A stretch of 55,000 nt of DNA from Glandiceps talaboti (Eukaryota > Hemichordata > Enteropneusta > Spengelidae): positions 4,857,975-4,912,974 of the forward strand of contig NC_135554.1 in assembly GCF_964340395.1 (NCBI RefSeq), given 5' to 3'. The notes under the pieces were generated by a model. It saw only the letters and a list, made by a program, of their open reading frames with translations, was not told the origin of the DNA and did not search any database. A program made the position numbers and the translations under genes. How positions within the stretch are numbered: position 1 is the first letter of the stretch; each line of letters begins with the position of its first letter. Shown here in pieces: positions 15,807-27,190 of the stretch.

Positions 15807-17300
15807 TATTTGAAATACGCCTACATAAGTAACATTAGAGGCATGAAACGTCTTACACATTCAATAAATTCCGTTCATTATGATTGATATCCTAAAATTT
15901 GACTCTTGAAACATAATGTACTAAATAGTTTTAACGTCGTTATTTGATATACGATCGCTTAAAAATAAACATTGATGTCACGTTTAATCTTCCTTATATC
16001 ATTTATGGTATCAACTTCATTAGTCTACCTGAGATGTGATATGTACTATATGGTACGATGGAGGTCTAAATGCCTTGGGTTCGATGAAATAAAGAAGAAT
16101 GACCCGTAATCTTACCATAAGCTATAGATACAGTGATGACATGTTTAGTGGTACTGATATCAAAACAGTATATACTCAATATTGACCTGCCAATGAATCG
16201 TCTGTATGTTCAAATACGGTGTTTTAAATAATTGTCGAAACGCTCTAAAAAAAACCTAAGATTTCAACTCAGCACATCACTCCGTGATACGGGTTTCAAT
16301 CGTTCATATTAGTCTAAGAAAGGATAGGGAATCCAAATATAAATGATTTAATAGAACTTAACACTGTTAAATTACCACGTACATTGGTAACATATTCGAC
16401 TATCTGCCAAGATGACATACTATATATTGCTTGTCAATGAACTGACCTTACCCTGAAAGATATACATATGACGGGTGATTTTACGACTGCCATGGGTATG
16501 AATATAAATGTTTTATTTGGCAGCCATTTAATACTTTATGGCTTCGGAGATCAATCCATTAGATTTGTAAATGTCTTAATTATTTTAATATATCGATTTG
16601 CTGACTCACAAGAGCTAATAAATATAAGTGATTTGATGATAACGTTCTTTACCCCAGGGTTCTGTCGGAATTTAATTTACTTCTTGGCATGATACTCTCG
16701 TAATAATTAATAACGATATCCAGCCAATCACGCGAGTAATGACAGTAACAACCCCTCGCCTGGGTTTCAACGCTTACTGAGAAATATCAACCCTTTTAAA
16801 TTGCCTCAAGCTGTTCTGCGTGTGCAGTGTTAATGACATAAATGAAGAGACATAAACATTGTTTTCATAATAATTTTGTATAATATTTTACTTATAGCTG
16901 TGCCGATAGATCACTGTAATGAGGCTTATCTGGTCCCAAGTCGTCATTTACGTATGCTGTAACACGATTACACCATATAACAAGAGTTGATGTTATAAAT
17001 GTAGCACGCCAAGTCGTGATTACATAATGTAGCAATGCAATAATTAATCTGATGTTACCTGATATGATTAGATATAGCTATTATAGGCACGACATTTTCA
17101 ATGTTTTTATATTCCTTTCTATAAATTATACTCTTTGTATATTGTACATATAAATCACCGATATGCATGTAAACAGTATTACTGTGACACTTCCTTGTGC
17201 AGACAATACGTCTTACAGAAGTTGTCCTTCGCTACCGACGATGTGTTTTGCTTTTTCGTTGTCCAGTTGATTAGTCTATGGGAAATGGTTTTTGAACGTC
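15807..17300. other. Right flank of the 36-bp minisatellite, unique DNA
   Basis: AT-rich, with no recognisable gene. The 74-codon frame at 16468-16692 has no family features. Confidence 0.5.
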
Positions 17301-17377
17301 ATGTATGTATGTATGTATGTATGTATGTATGTATGTATGTATGTATGTATGTATGTATGTATGTATGTATGTATGTG

Positions 17378-17410
<33 letters not shown>
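17301..17410. repeat. (GTAT)n, (GT)n and (TA)n compound microsatellite
   Basis: GTAT units run to 17376, GT to about 17400, then a short TA run. The left flank (17268-17296) resembles the flank of the array at 4707. Confidence 0.95.
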
Positions 17411-18344
17411 GTTTGAGTGAGTGTATACTTGCGTGCGAGCCTGCGCGCACGCGTGTGTATGTATGAATGCATGCTTGCGTGTGCGCCTGCGTGCGTTCAT
17501 ACACTGGTCCTTAGCTGACAAGGATAAGGTGTATCAAAAGACAACAAATAGACAATACAGTTGAACAATCATGTTTCACTTTTTGATGTGTGAAGTAAAT
17601 AGCGAGTGACAAATAAAGGCCAAGTTCAGATAAGCATTATAATTTAGTCGTGAAACACAGTTTTCTGCAGAGATACAGAACAATTGGTCGAAAAGAAGAC
17701 CTATGGATCCATTGATAAGATAACGTTAAGTTTAGACCTGGTATTGAATTCATGGCCTTTTTGCTGAATGTGGCCCGTTTACAAAATAGATCATTAAAAC
17801 ACTATATATGTGTTACTGTCCTTTACTATAATGCAAGGTATAGTTTGGTCACAATAGATTTTCGCCTTAATGTCTGGAAGGGCACGTTTTCAGACATCTG
17901 TTATTCATATCAACGTAATGCATGGTCACTTAAACATACCCCCCTAAGTTCATTTATCTATATAAGTGTTCTTTATTCATGTGTGAAATTAAATATTACA
18001 AAAGGGCGCCTCCCAGCGTATATACTTGGCATGTTAACCATGTATAAAATCACTTAGTTACTAGTTATAAAAGAGGCCAACAGTAGTAATGATATGCTGT
18101 ACATTAAGTTAGTGATCTCAAGTGGAAAGACATGCACGGGGTCATTGATAAAGCGCACTCCACATTGGGTATTGAGATCTAGGTGTACAAGTAGTAGTGA
18201 AAGAAATTAAACGTTTAAAATTAGTTTTTGAGATATATTGTAAAACGCACATAAAAGGAGGATGGACGTCTATTGCAACACTCAAACTTCCGTTCCAATT
18301 ATCCTTTCACAAAGACATTTATACAAAAAAGTATCTAAACCTTA

Positions 18345-18347
<3 letters not shown>
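17411..18347. other. Unique intergenic DNA
   Basis: The first 100 bases are TG/CG-rich alternating purine-pyrimidine sequence adjoining the array. The rest shows no gene. The 101-codon frame at 17752-18057 has no recognised domain. Confidence 0.5.

Positions 18348-18438
<91 letters not shown>
18348..18438. repeat. (TA)n microsatellite adjoining a Penelope-like 3' end
   Basis: About 90 bp of TA dinucleotides that end exactly where the conserved 3' end of the minus-strand Penelope-like element begins. Confidence 0.95.
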
Positions 18439-18441
<3 letters not shown>

Positions 18442-18620
18442 CTGGTCAAGACGTTTCGTTCAGGCTTTGCAGAGCTATCTCAGTAGGCCCAATCCATCAT
18501 AATTATCGCTTATGTCCTGTCACGTGACCCAAAATGGTAAGCTAAACAGTTGCTATTGTTTGCGGTTTATTCCGTATTCTCCGTATGTGTCGACCTTTTT
18601 ATCCAGAAGCTTTCACTTAG

Positions 18621-18977
18621 TTAGTCTCTATGATTTGTTCTTCGGATCTTTTCAAGTCCCACTATTTTGACGTCGGCAAGGGAGTGGTTGGCTGAGTTGA
18701 AGTGGTTTGGTATTGTATCTGTTTGGGTTTTCTTTCGTATCAGTGATAAATGGTTCTGCATGCGGGTGTAGATGGTATCTTCCGTTTCTCCAACATGTAT
18801 TATTTTCCACACTTCTCACAATGTATGCCATATACGTTTGTTGTTTGTTACGTTTGTTGTTTTGCAGTTTATGTGTCCGAAGATTATATGTATTTTATGT
18901 TGTTTGGGTTTATGAACTATGTCGTCGTTATCATGTGTTTGCAGATTGCACAACGTGATGCTTTGCATTGGTGTGAT
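18621..18977 (-). pseudogene. GIY-YIG endonuclease and Cys-rich linker (Penelope-like)
   Basis: From about 18977 downward the minus strand encodes a CxxxxxCxxC-type cluster (HQCKASRCAICKH), then HINCKTTNV, then YGIHCEKCGK in the +1 frame, then HVGETEDTIYTRMQNHL and HFNSANHSLADVKIVGLEK. This matches the linker plus GIY-YIG layout of Penelope-like elements, where the YVGET motif and the conserved HF(N)S..HS motif mark the nuclease. Stops and a frameshift lie between the Cys cluster and the VGET motif. The Tyr of YVGET is His here. The frame stops soon after GLEK, earlier than in the copy at 47175, which points to an internal deletion. Confidence 0.85.
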
Positions 18978-19178
18978 CCTGTTTCTTGTTTGTTGAAAAG
19001 TCTGTTGTGTTTTTTGTGGATCAGGTTATATTCCAGATCTCAGCCTTTTCTCCATGCGACCATTAGTTGTTAGGGGAAAGCTAGTTTGCATCTTTGTGAT
19101 TTGTGTAGGATGTTAAGGTGTATTTTTTCAGGATATGTGGTACCTCGGGCAGTGCGTTGGTGTATGTTAGGGAGAGAA

Positions 19179-19640
19179 TTACTCTTCCTTCATGCTTGTT
19201 GGTTTGTTCCTTTCTTGATGTAGTAGATCGTGTCTGTTGATTTTGTTTACCTTATCCAGTTGTTGTTCTGTGTTTCTGTCTTTGTATCCCCTCTTCCTCA
19301 TATGGCTCTTGATTTCTCTCCGTTCGTTTATATAGTCTTCGTTGTTTGAACCTATAATTGTTTTTGCCGTTGTTGCGAGTCCATATGGTATTGACTTTTT
19401 GACACTATTGTGATGATCAGATTCTGAGTGTAGGTATAGGTGTCTGGCCGTAGGTTCGCTGTATACGCTGGTGTGAATATTTCCGTTTTGTATTGGTGTA
19501 TTGACATTGAGAAATTCCACTGTTCTTGTTGAATACCGGAAGTATATTTATATCTGTGGATGTATTGAGTTCTCTAGATCCTTGAAGTTGTTCAGATCTT
19601 GTATTGTGTGTGTCCATACGCCCAGACATCATCCATGGCA
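19179..19640 (-). pseudogene. Reverse transcriptase C-terminal part (Penelope-like)
   Basis: A first frame carries MDDVWAYGHTQYK (19590-19632), fitting the xxDD catalytic motif. Reading then shifts frame, with a piece resembling the usual segment after the motif (LENSIHPQ-like), and continues from about 19520 in an open frame of 113 codons. That frame begins VEFLNV followed by HTSVYSEPTARHLYLHSESD and KKSIPYGLA, and later has SHMRKRGY. The FLDV, KPT..HxYLH, KKxIPY and RGY signature is typical of the thumb region of Penelope-like reverse transcriptases. The fingers and most of the palm are missing. At least two frameshifts make it non-functional. Confidence 0.85.
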
Positions 19641-19645
19641 CGTGT

Positions 19646-22069
19646 TTATGACTTAATTATTCACTACAGTCACCTATTTCCTAACAAGGACACCCTATCC
19701 ATAATACCTAGGATGCTTATCCTGGGAGTCGTCTGCTGGATGACTCCTTTCATCAAATTAACGAAACACTCAATTATACAGTAACTCCAAAAACGTCACA
19801 TAAATATATCAAACAATTACAAATATATAATATTTTGTTATATTTTTTCACAAATAAATACCACCACAGTGAGTACAACTCCCAGTCGATTGATCACCTG
19901 TTATAGCTTTCAATCTTTACTATGATTGCATGGTGTGTTAATATACTGTGACCCTGTGTATATCAGGTCATGGTCAAAGTAATGAGATCATTGTAATTGG
20001 CAGAATGAATCAAAGTCCAATTAGCATTAGAATCCAATTAGAATTGTAGAAGGACAATAAATTAATTAGGAAAGTAATCAGCCAATCAATAGCATCTAAT
20101 TTATGTATGTATATGCATAATTACAAATTGAAGGCAGACTTTATTAGTTTAATCATTAACATTCTTCAGATAATACTCAGGCTGAGTTTTCTAGTTTTAA
20201 ACTTAGCATATTATTTGTAATATCGTGTATCTAGATCGCTGTGTCTATGCACATACGAAGATACAAGTAGGGTACGAGGTTGCATATACATGTATATCAT
20301 ACATATTTGCTTATATCAATCATTTTTAATGATATGTAACGTATCATTTCACTAATGATAATTTTACTAGTGATAGTTAACATTTGTGATTTTATGTTAA
20401 ACCTCATCGGGAAGTGCCATTTTGATTAGACAAAATGCAGAGATTGCTAACTAAAATGATCAAATGGCGGCAGCTCTCCACCAGCAAATGGCCGTCATCT
20501 GATAATTGCCATTTAGTTGCAATTTCTGCACAGTGACACCCTTTCCAACTCTAGACACTGTGCGGAATTTGAAATTAAAATGTGATATTAACGAATGAAC
20601 AAACGAACGAAGGAGTGATATCTCTCATAGCATATATTGCATTTGTATTATTGTGAGGGAGAAGCTGGTTAGATACGAAGTAGGCAGCCAACAATTTAGC
20701 ATCCAACTTTTTAAAGCACTTTTCCGTTGGATAGGGCACAATTGGTCAATGATAAACTAGATTGTACAGCAATATTGATAATTTATAACGGTTCGTGATG
20801 TAATAAGTTTCACTCCCCTCCTTTTATCAAAAATACATTTATATAGATTTTACTTTACAGATAGCCTTGAATTTGTATGAAGGGCACAAATGTGTGGTAA
20901 ATACCACATTCACAATCCCAAAATTGTTAAATATGCCTTCATGAATCTTTAACAAATGTGATACTAAATGTGCGAACAAATATTATTAAGATATTATTGT
21001 TCTGCTATAATCGCTTATACTTAACCATGTTCTTACTGTGTTACTTAAACAAATAATCATATGTCATTATCAAAATCAGAATTATCCAGATTCTGAACGA
21101 CTGAGACTTGGTAACTCATGTTTTTAACATGACCTAACACGACCTAGACATCCTATTGTTAATAGATTAGCATCGATGCAATATTTCAGGTGACAAACGT
21201 TTCTCTTAGGGTTACTGCTTTGTCAGGCGGAGGCCTTATTTATTTACCCCAGGGAGTGGCAAGGCGAGGAGTTTTGAACTATACTTTAATATTGCATTCA
21301 CTGAAGGCGTGAGCATTTTCAATTGCTTTGGTGAACTTTAATAAACCATTCTGTAATTCTGACGTACCTGAGATGCAATTTGCGTTTGTTATTGCCAATC
21401 GGATTAACAAATTGAGGACGTTCTCCACCATAGTGTTTACTTACTTGGAGTAAGATTTGGCCTCTTTCGTCAAGACTCATCGTCAAAGCATGTAGGATTT
21501 GTTAAAGAAGTAAGAAGTACTTAGTCGGAGGAGTACTGAAAATGCGTTTCTAAGGGTTTCCTTTTTAAGACAACCTGATTCATTATTAAATTATAGAACT
21601 CAATGTCAGTATCCCATGGGAGACGACGGTGCACAAATTTGCATATAAAAGCAAAACTTAATGTAAAAATGTTCCTTTTCATATGTTAATATGTTCGACC
21701 TTTGCATATGCTACCCTCACTTGTACTTGGATGAGTATGATAAGAAAATGTTAATAGTACTGCCGTCTATATATGACGAACATGCTCATTAATTTATGAA
21801 GAACGAATGCTGGAGAAAATATATAAACCCTTAAATAAAATACTTTACCCTCAAAGAAAGTATCAGCGTTTTTTATTCTGATAATTCTCAGTTTCTAATG
21901 TATTCATTTTGTAATTCTTATCTGTATCTTCAAAATCAAAACATCCATTTAGGGTTGGTTTGTAATTTCGAAGTCACCCTACAAATAGGTCAGACATTTT
22001 TCACATCTGACATCATGGACGGGAAGAAATTACTAACATCTGTCTAGCCTGTCTTATACAATACTCCTG
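19646..22069. other. Unique AT-rich intergenic DNA
   Basis: No gene recognised. It contains an imperfect inverted repeat at 20437-20529. Confidence 0.5.
20437..20529. repeat. Imperfect inverted repeat, about 20-bp arms
   Basis: The left arm begins gcagagattgctaactaaaa (20437) and the right arm is catttagttgcaatttctgc (20510-20529). They are inverted copies with a few mismatches and one gap, around a loop of about 50 bases. It could be a small palindromic element end or chance. Confidence 0.5.
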
Positions 22070-22168
22070 TCCTGGTAGTGGTAGTGATTATGGTAGTAGA
22101 CATAGTGTTAGTAGTAGTTCAGTGGTGGTGATGGTGATGATGATGGTGATGGTAGTGGTGGTGGTATA
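22070..22168. repeat. Degenerate GGT/GAT/TAG trinucleotide stretch
   Basis: About 100 bp dominated by GTAGTG, GGTGAT and GATGGT triplets. Confidence 0.8.
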
Positions 22169-23539
22169 TGTGACGATGGTATATCAGAATCAATAGCATG
22201 TAACAGTTCTCAAGAGAATTAGTAAAGCTGTGTCATTCGTATAATTGTTGATTTATGTGACATGGACTTATTACCATCATCTACTTGTATTTTGCGACAC
22301 CTTCCTGATATTGTGACCAGAATGTTACAACTATTATGATTGTCGTGACCCGTTACTACAGTAAATGTCATCAACGTCTATAAACATGATGCCGTGCATA
22401 TTTGTCAGTCTTAACAAGCTATATTTTCACGGAAAACATATAAATGTACCCTTTTCAATACTTCTAGGCAATGTATCTATCGAATGTATATGTTTACGAC
22501 ACATAACAACACGATATAGTTACGTCATACATTGGCATTCAGTGTAAGTATCTGAGATTTAAGGAGTACTGTTAAGACTCACATTTTACAGAAAATGCTA
22601 AAACATATGTCCTCATAGATAATAGTAATGTTTGTAGACTGTAGCTCGTCGCAATAGGTGATTTTAAGTTTACATTTACCGGGACAGGATATATGTATAT
22701 GTGCTATAGGTGTCCTCGATGTTGTGTATTTCCTTATAAAGGTCGAACAAAAGACATTGGCAAATACATCACACAGGAATAAAACAGCAACTGTGTTTTT
22801 TGCAGTAAGGGGAATTCTTAAAACAGGGATACAATATCCGTTGATTATAAAAATTGTTAAAGTTCTCTAAGAGTACGGCACTGCTATTAATTTAAACACC
22901 ACTTGATTGGCAATTGGACAGGACTACATGTATACCTTGTAATCATACATGGGGAGATGAGAGAAAATTTAACAATTGCACTTTCGTATTGCATCTTGTA
23001 ATCGATGTGTTTTACCTTTTACATTGACTGATAGACTAAGATAAGAGAAAACGAAGTACATATAGGGTTACGATAAAGACTTGACGTAACTCCCTAACAA
23101 TTTACTGCATGCACGGTCACATCCCTAGAAATATGAGCACTTATCACATGTTACAATGTATTATCAATTCTAAAAATCAAGAAATGTATTATTGTGAATA
23201 ATGAAAATAATGGAGCAATGCACGCCATAATATTTTCAATATGGTTGGTCTAGAGACCAATTGAAAAGGTATTTCTATGTTTCAAGGACGTCTTTGCTGT
23301 GGCACTCTTTTAAAAACGTAACCAGTAATCGCAAGATGTCCTGCTAGTCTTTTGATTTTCTGATTAGAGAACATGCAACATAAAGTTACCACCGGTAACC
23401 GGTGGCTATCGCTGTCATGTCAGTTCCTTTTATCTATACCTTGATTTCCGACATGACATTTTTGATCAAGTGTGATGTATTTAGAATTTACCATAATGTT
23501 ACAATACTAAGCTTGCAATATTTGTAAGTCTGTAAGTGG
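22169..23539. other. Unique intergenic DNA
   Basis: No gene recognised. A short perfect palindrome (ccaccggt-a-accggtgg) lies at 23389-23405. Confidence 0.5.
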
Positions 23540-23590
23540 TTAGGTATTGTACATACTTGTGTTCATATTAATGATCTATTTTGATAAATA
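23540..23590 (+). repeat. Left copy of a 51-bp direct repeat flanking a LINE fragment
   Basis: The inner 43 bases (23548-23590, starting tgtacatacttgtgtt) recur at 24090-24132 with a single C/G difference. Including the outer ttaggt the match covers 51 bases with three differences. The inserted LINE tail lies between the copies, so this is the candidate target-site duplication. Confidence 0.85.
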
Positions 23591-23620
23591 TAGAATTGAT
23601 TTATTTCAAAAGAATAGGGC

Positions 23621-23654
23621 CATAGCCCATCATTCGACTAAGTGATGGGCTATG
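23621..23654 (-). other. 3' stem-loop of the LINE fragment
   Basis: catagcccatca and tgatgggctatg form a perfect 12-bp stem around a 10-base loop. It overlaps the stop codon and lies just before the element's 3' end. A 3' hairpin is a plausible recognition site for the element's own reverse transcriptase, as known for some LINE families. That role is inferred. Confidence 0.75.
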
Positions 23655-24009
23655 ACAGTAACTTTTGGAACACAATGACAAATAAAATAAAAATTACAAA
23701 GATAATAAAAAGTAAGAACGCTTTAAATACAAAGATACACAAATGAAAAAGTGTAAGTTGATTTAAATTTCTGGTCGAAAGTAAGGTTATTGCTTTATCT
23801 CGTGTTGGGTACTGTCTGAAATAATTTGGTATTAGTTCCTTTCTAAGAGACTGGTATAAATGACAAAATAACAAAACATGTAGATCATCTTCAAGAACAT
23901 TTAGACCTTCATTTTCACAAAAAATACATGTTCTGTCCGTGATAGCTTCACCGACATGTCTTCCAGTCTCAATAGCTAAAGTATGGTTTGAACAAAGGAA
24001 TTTTATTAG
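23650..24009 (-). pseudogene. LINE ORF2 C-terminal fragment with CCHC motif
   Basis: An open frame of 119 codons without an initiator Met follows a TAG. It reads FLCSNHTLAIETGRH, then a C-x2-C-x12-H-x4-C cluster (CIFCENEG... LHVLLFCH), then YQSLRKELIPNYF and a tail rich in Phe, Ile and Leu. The layout [S/H]NHxLxIExGR, then a CCHC knuckle within an E-D/E-x-H-x-L-x-x-C context, then LR..L...Y is the usual end of many animal LINE polyproteins after the reverse transcriptase. Upstream, related residues (HELYLQSIRIS) appear in another frame, so at least one frameshift is present. The clade cannot be assigned from this piece. Confidence 0.8.
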
Positions 24010-24081
24010 CTAATGCTATTTTAAACCTGGATATACGGATACTTTGTAAATACAATTCATGTTCTAGTTGAGACTAGGGTA

Positions 24082-24132
24082 TTAGGTGGTGTACATACTT
24101 GTGTTGATATTAATGATCTATTTTGATAAATA
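24082..24132 (+). repeat. Right copy of the 51-bp direct repeat
   Basis: Partner of 23540-23590. It adjoins the truncated 5' side of the LINE fragment. Confidence 0.85.
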
Positions 24133-24777
24133 AATGACTATCTAACATGGCTGACATGATTATTTGAGTAACAACTAGAAGTACTTCTCAACAAAGTTAC
24201 GCATTACGTTATACGAGACATGAAAGAAGACCATAACTGATCCCGCCGTATGATCGATAAACAACCAAATGTCGACAAATGTGTCTGAGCGTAAGTAATT
24301 TGATGCAGAACTACTTCGAAATTTGATATAGAACCTAGTTGTATATTCCCAATTTGCTTTCGCTGGCGATGTATGAGATATTATGCAAATACGGTTAAGA
24401 ATTGCCGACGGGGGGTTATTTACGATGTAACTGTTCGAATACGTCTTTCAGAATTCTGACGTCTTCCAGCAAATCTGTTACGTTTCTTTTACTATGCTAA
24501 TGATGAACTGTCTATTTGAATTACTTTATTTTTCAAGTAGGTGCTGCGCAATCGTGTAAAATGTTTTATATTACATGACTAGCTGACCAATACCTTTGGA
24601 GTCATGAAAGTAGAAAGGGAATGAACTATACTGTATTTTCGCCCAGAAAATATAATGAGACAAAGATTACATTGGGATCAACTGTAGATTGTACCTCATT
24701 GCAATCCTTTAGGGCGCCTCTTAATAAGATAGGTGCAAGAACAATGTTGATCAAGAAGGAACTCCCCATCATAATTT
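24133..24777. other. Unique intergenic DNA
   Basis: Nothing recognised. Confidence 0.5.
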
Positions 24778-24848
<71 letters not shown>

Positions 24849-24886
24849 AAACATCAACAGAAGCAGCATTTTGTATGTATGCCTGC

Positions 24887-24918
<32 letters not shown>
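24778..24918. repeat. Compound triplet repeats: (AGC)10, (AAC)n, then (CTA)n
   Basis: Ten AGC triplets (24778-24807) pass directly into about 13 AAC triplets (to about 24848). After about 40 bases ten CTA triplets follow (24889-24918). Poly-Leu and poly-Val frames on the minus strand are repeat translation. Confidence 0.92.
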
Positions 24919-27094
24919 GTGTATTGCATTTTATGCCTTAACTGTAGCTTTTGGTACGTATATCTGAATGTAATTAAGCCGCCATGGCGATCTTTTTTTA
25001 GACTAATGAATATTGTTTCCTTTATATGACCAATTTAGTACTGAAGATCACAATTTAAGTTTTGCAGGTATGGCTATTACAGGTATTTGTAGAATCTCTG
25101 GTAATTAAGATTAAATGAGGTTGAAGAAGAGGAAATTTTATTTTCTGCCTCGGAACATTAGAGCCCAGTGGAATTAAAAACTATCTAGGTAATTCCCCGC
25201 CGTCTGACCTCCCATTGCTCTATTCCAAGGATGGTTGTTTGGGTTTGAAAGTATATACAATTTACGAAATCGTTCAAACGAAATGCTGTCTAAACATGTC
25301 GGGATTATAAATCTATTACTAAGTGAAGTTGGTCCATTAACAGTTGGCACAGATATATGGAACATGTAATTTAATAGAGCTTGGAGCTTGCTACTTCTGT
25401 CAGATCCAGTTTGACACTGATCATGAAGAAGGACACGTGAAACATGTCTATTTCTTAATCAAAAGTGGAACAAGAGAATTTGTGTATGAATGTTAGTGCC
25501 TCCATGTTCAATATACATAATATTATACGATTTCATGATCAAAATCATTTCGGAATAGGTTTGGGCATTGAAACGCCTAATTATATGTATGAATTACAAA
25601 TTACAACTTGTACGAGCAGGATAGATATTTTAGATAATTAAGGCAGCGGTTCCTGTTAAAATGGAAATAATATTACAGCTGTATTCGAATCTGTAGCTTA
25701 TATACGTTTTTACGGGTACATTTCTAAACATCAATATAATTGGATAATTATTTGAACACAGGTTGCTGTTGTTTCACCTGCTTCTCCTTTGTATCTTGAG
25801 ACATTCCACTGTTGGGGCTCCTCGTTGCGATCTAATACGTAAAGTTTACTATAAACAAGAAATTCTCAAAAGTTGACTTTTTACCAAAAAAAAATAATCA
25901 CTTCCCGTATTGAATAGATACATGTTTCATAATACTGCATACACATAAATCATTATATAAGAATCAGATTATAATTACCATATGGGACGGCAGGAAAACA
26001 AGTGATTTGTAACACTGAATAACGTTGTCTACTTCTTGACCTTCATGATAACTCATCGTAAGATTTATATGTCTCCTATAAATAATTGTTAAATACTACG
26101 TGTCGCTAGCAATTTGATATTCCAAACTCAGCCCCACCAATCCATTGTAGTCTTGATTTTTGCCTTTGCTCATTCTCTTTGTTTTCATTTTCAAAGAATA
26201 TAATATTGTATTTGCACAAGTTTCAATGCTCTTTTTAAATGTAAAACGGGTCTATTACCTGTTGAAATACACTATGTTCATCCTGTCAATAAAGAAAATG
26301 ATCTTGTCACTGCTTTATTCCCTGGTTGTTTGAAACATTTTCAGTTCACTCAATTTATAATTTGGAAATGTTCATTTATTTAATAGTTTATACTCATATT
26401 TGCTCATGATTTGGGTTAAGTTTTTCTCACAATTGATAATCATGTCATGAAGTATAAAGGGGCCATGGAGTTATGCTTAAAGAAACCAAATGTCTTATCG
26501 TACATTAGACAATCGTATACAAGTTTAACACATACACAGCTGAAATACAAAGCTCTCTGGTTTGACACGTATTTACACAATTAGTCAGACACCACTTCAA
26601 ATCAATGAGTTCTACGACTCCAAGCTCGACGCCTTTCGAGATGTATTCAAGTCGTCATTCACACATTCGTCTTGACCTGAATGCAACCCTTTTCGAATCT
26701 CCGTCGGTTAAGCAGTTTATAGACAAATAACATCATACTAGTCACATTTTACACTAAACGTGTACTTTTTAACACGATAGTCGTAAGCAGTATATACACT
26801 ACCATGCGTACATGGCAGTCTTTTTGAATCTCCAACCAGATGTGATTCCTTCTACATTTTGATCAGACTCTATCACGGTCCTATGTCAACTTCAATAGAG
26901 AAAAAGTGGGTTTGTGTAATACATTTTGACATATCTTCATGACCTATAAATAACGACAACGAAGGTTCTGCAATGCATATTTCACATTATGTGTAGACTC
27001 ACACTTATTAGGCATTGATATATATAAGTATATAAGTAAATAAGTAAATATATATATTCTATTTTACAATAATATATAATAATATATAGAAATA

Positions 27095-27100
<6 letters not shown>
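24919..27100. other. Unique AT-rich intergenic DNA
   Basis: No gene recognised. The 63-codon minus-strand frame at 25174-25365 has no family features that I can name. Confidence 0.5.
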
Positions 27101-27164
<64 letters not shown>

Positions 27165-27190
27165 TAATAATAATACTAATAATGATAATT
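27101..27190. repeat. (AAT)n microsatellite
   Basis: About 25 AAT units with minor interruptions, preceded by irregular AT-rich sequence from 27020. Confidence 0.92.

Larger units (their letters stand above)
18439..19645 (-). mobile_element. Penelope-like retroelement, 5'-truncated and decayed
   Basis: On the minus strand the region reads, in order, the end of a reverse transcriptase (MDDVW catalytic motif near 19625, then a thumb-like segment), a Cys-rich linker, a GIY-YIG endonuclease and a 3' untranslated end that adjoins (TA)n. That domain order is characteristic of Penelope-like elements. Sequence upstream of the MDDVW motif (beyond about 19645) does not continue the reverse transcriptase, so the copy is 5'-truncated. 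Several frameshifts and stops show that it is dead. Its last 200 bases match the 3' end of the plus-strand copy at 47175-47690. Confidence 0.85.
23591..24081 (-). mobile_element. 5'-truncated LINE tail bracketed by a direct repeat
   Basis: On the minus strand this contains a LINE ORF2-type C-terminus with a CCHC motif, then a stop, a perfect 12-bp stem-loop and an A-rich 3' end (ttttgaaataaatcaattct). The unit is about 490 bp and is bounded by the 43-51-bp direct repeats. Extreme 5' truncation is normal for LINE insertions. A duplication of this length is at the long end for such elements. Confidence 0.8.

Noticed and set aside
16078-16090. tRNA B-box-like gggttcgat
   Set aside because: No A box or cloverleaf can be drawn around it. 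No other tRNA-like segment was seen in the window.
23389-23405. Perfect short palindrome ccaccggt-a-accggtgg
   Set aside because: Real, but too short and isolated to name as an element or regulatory site.
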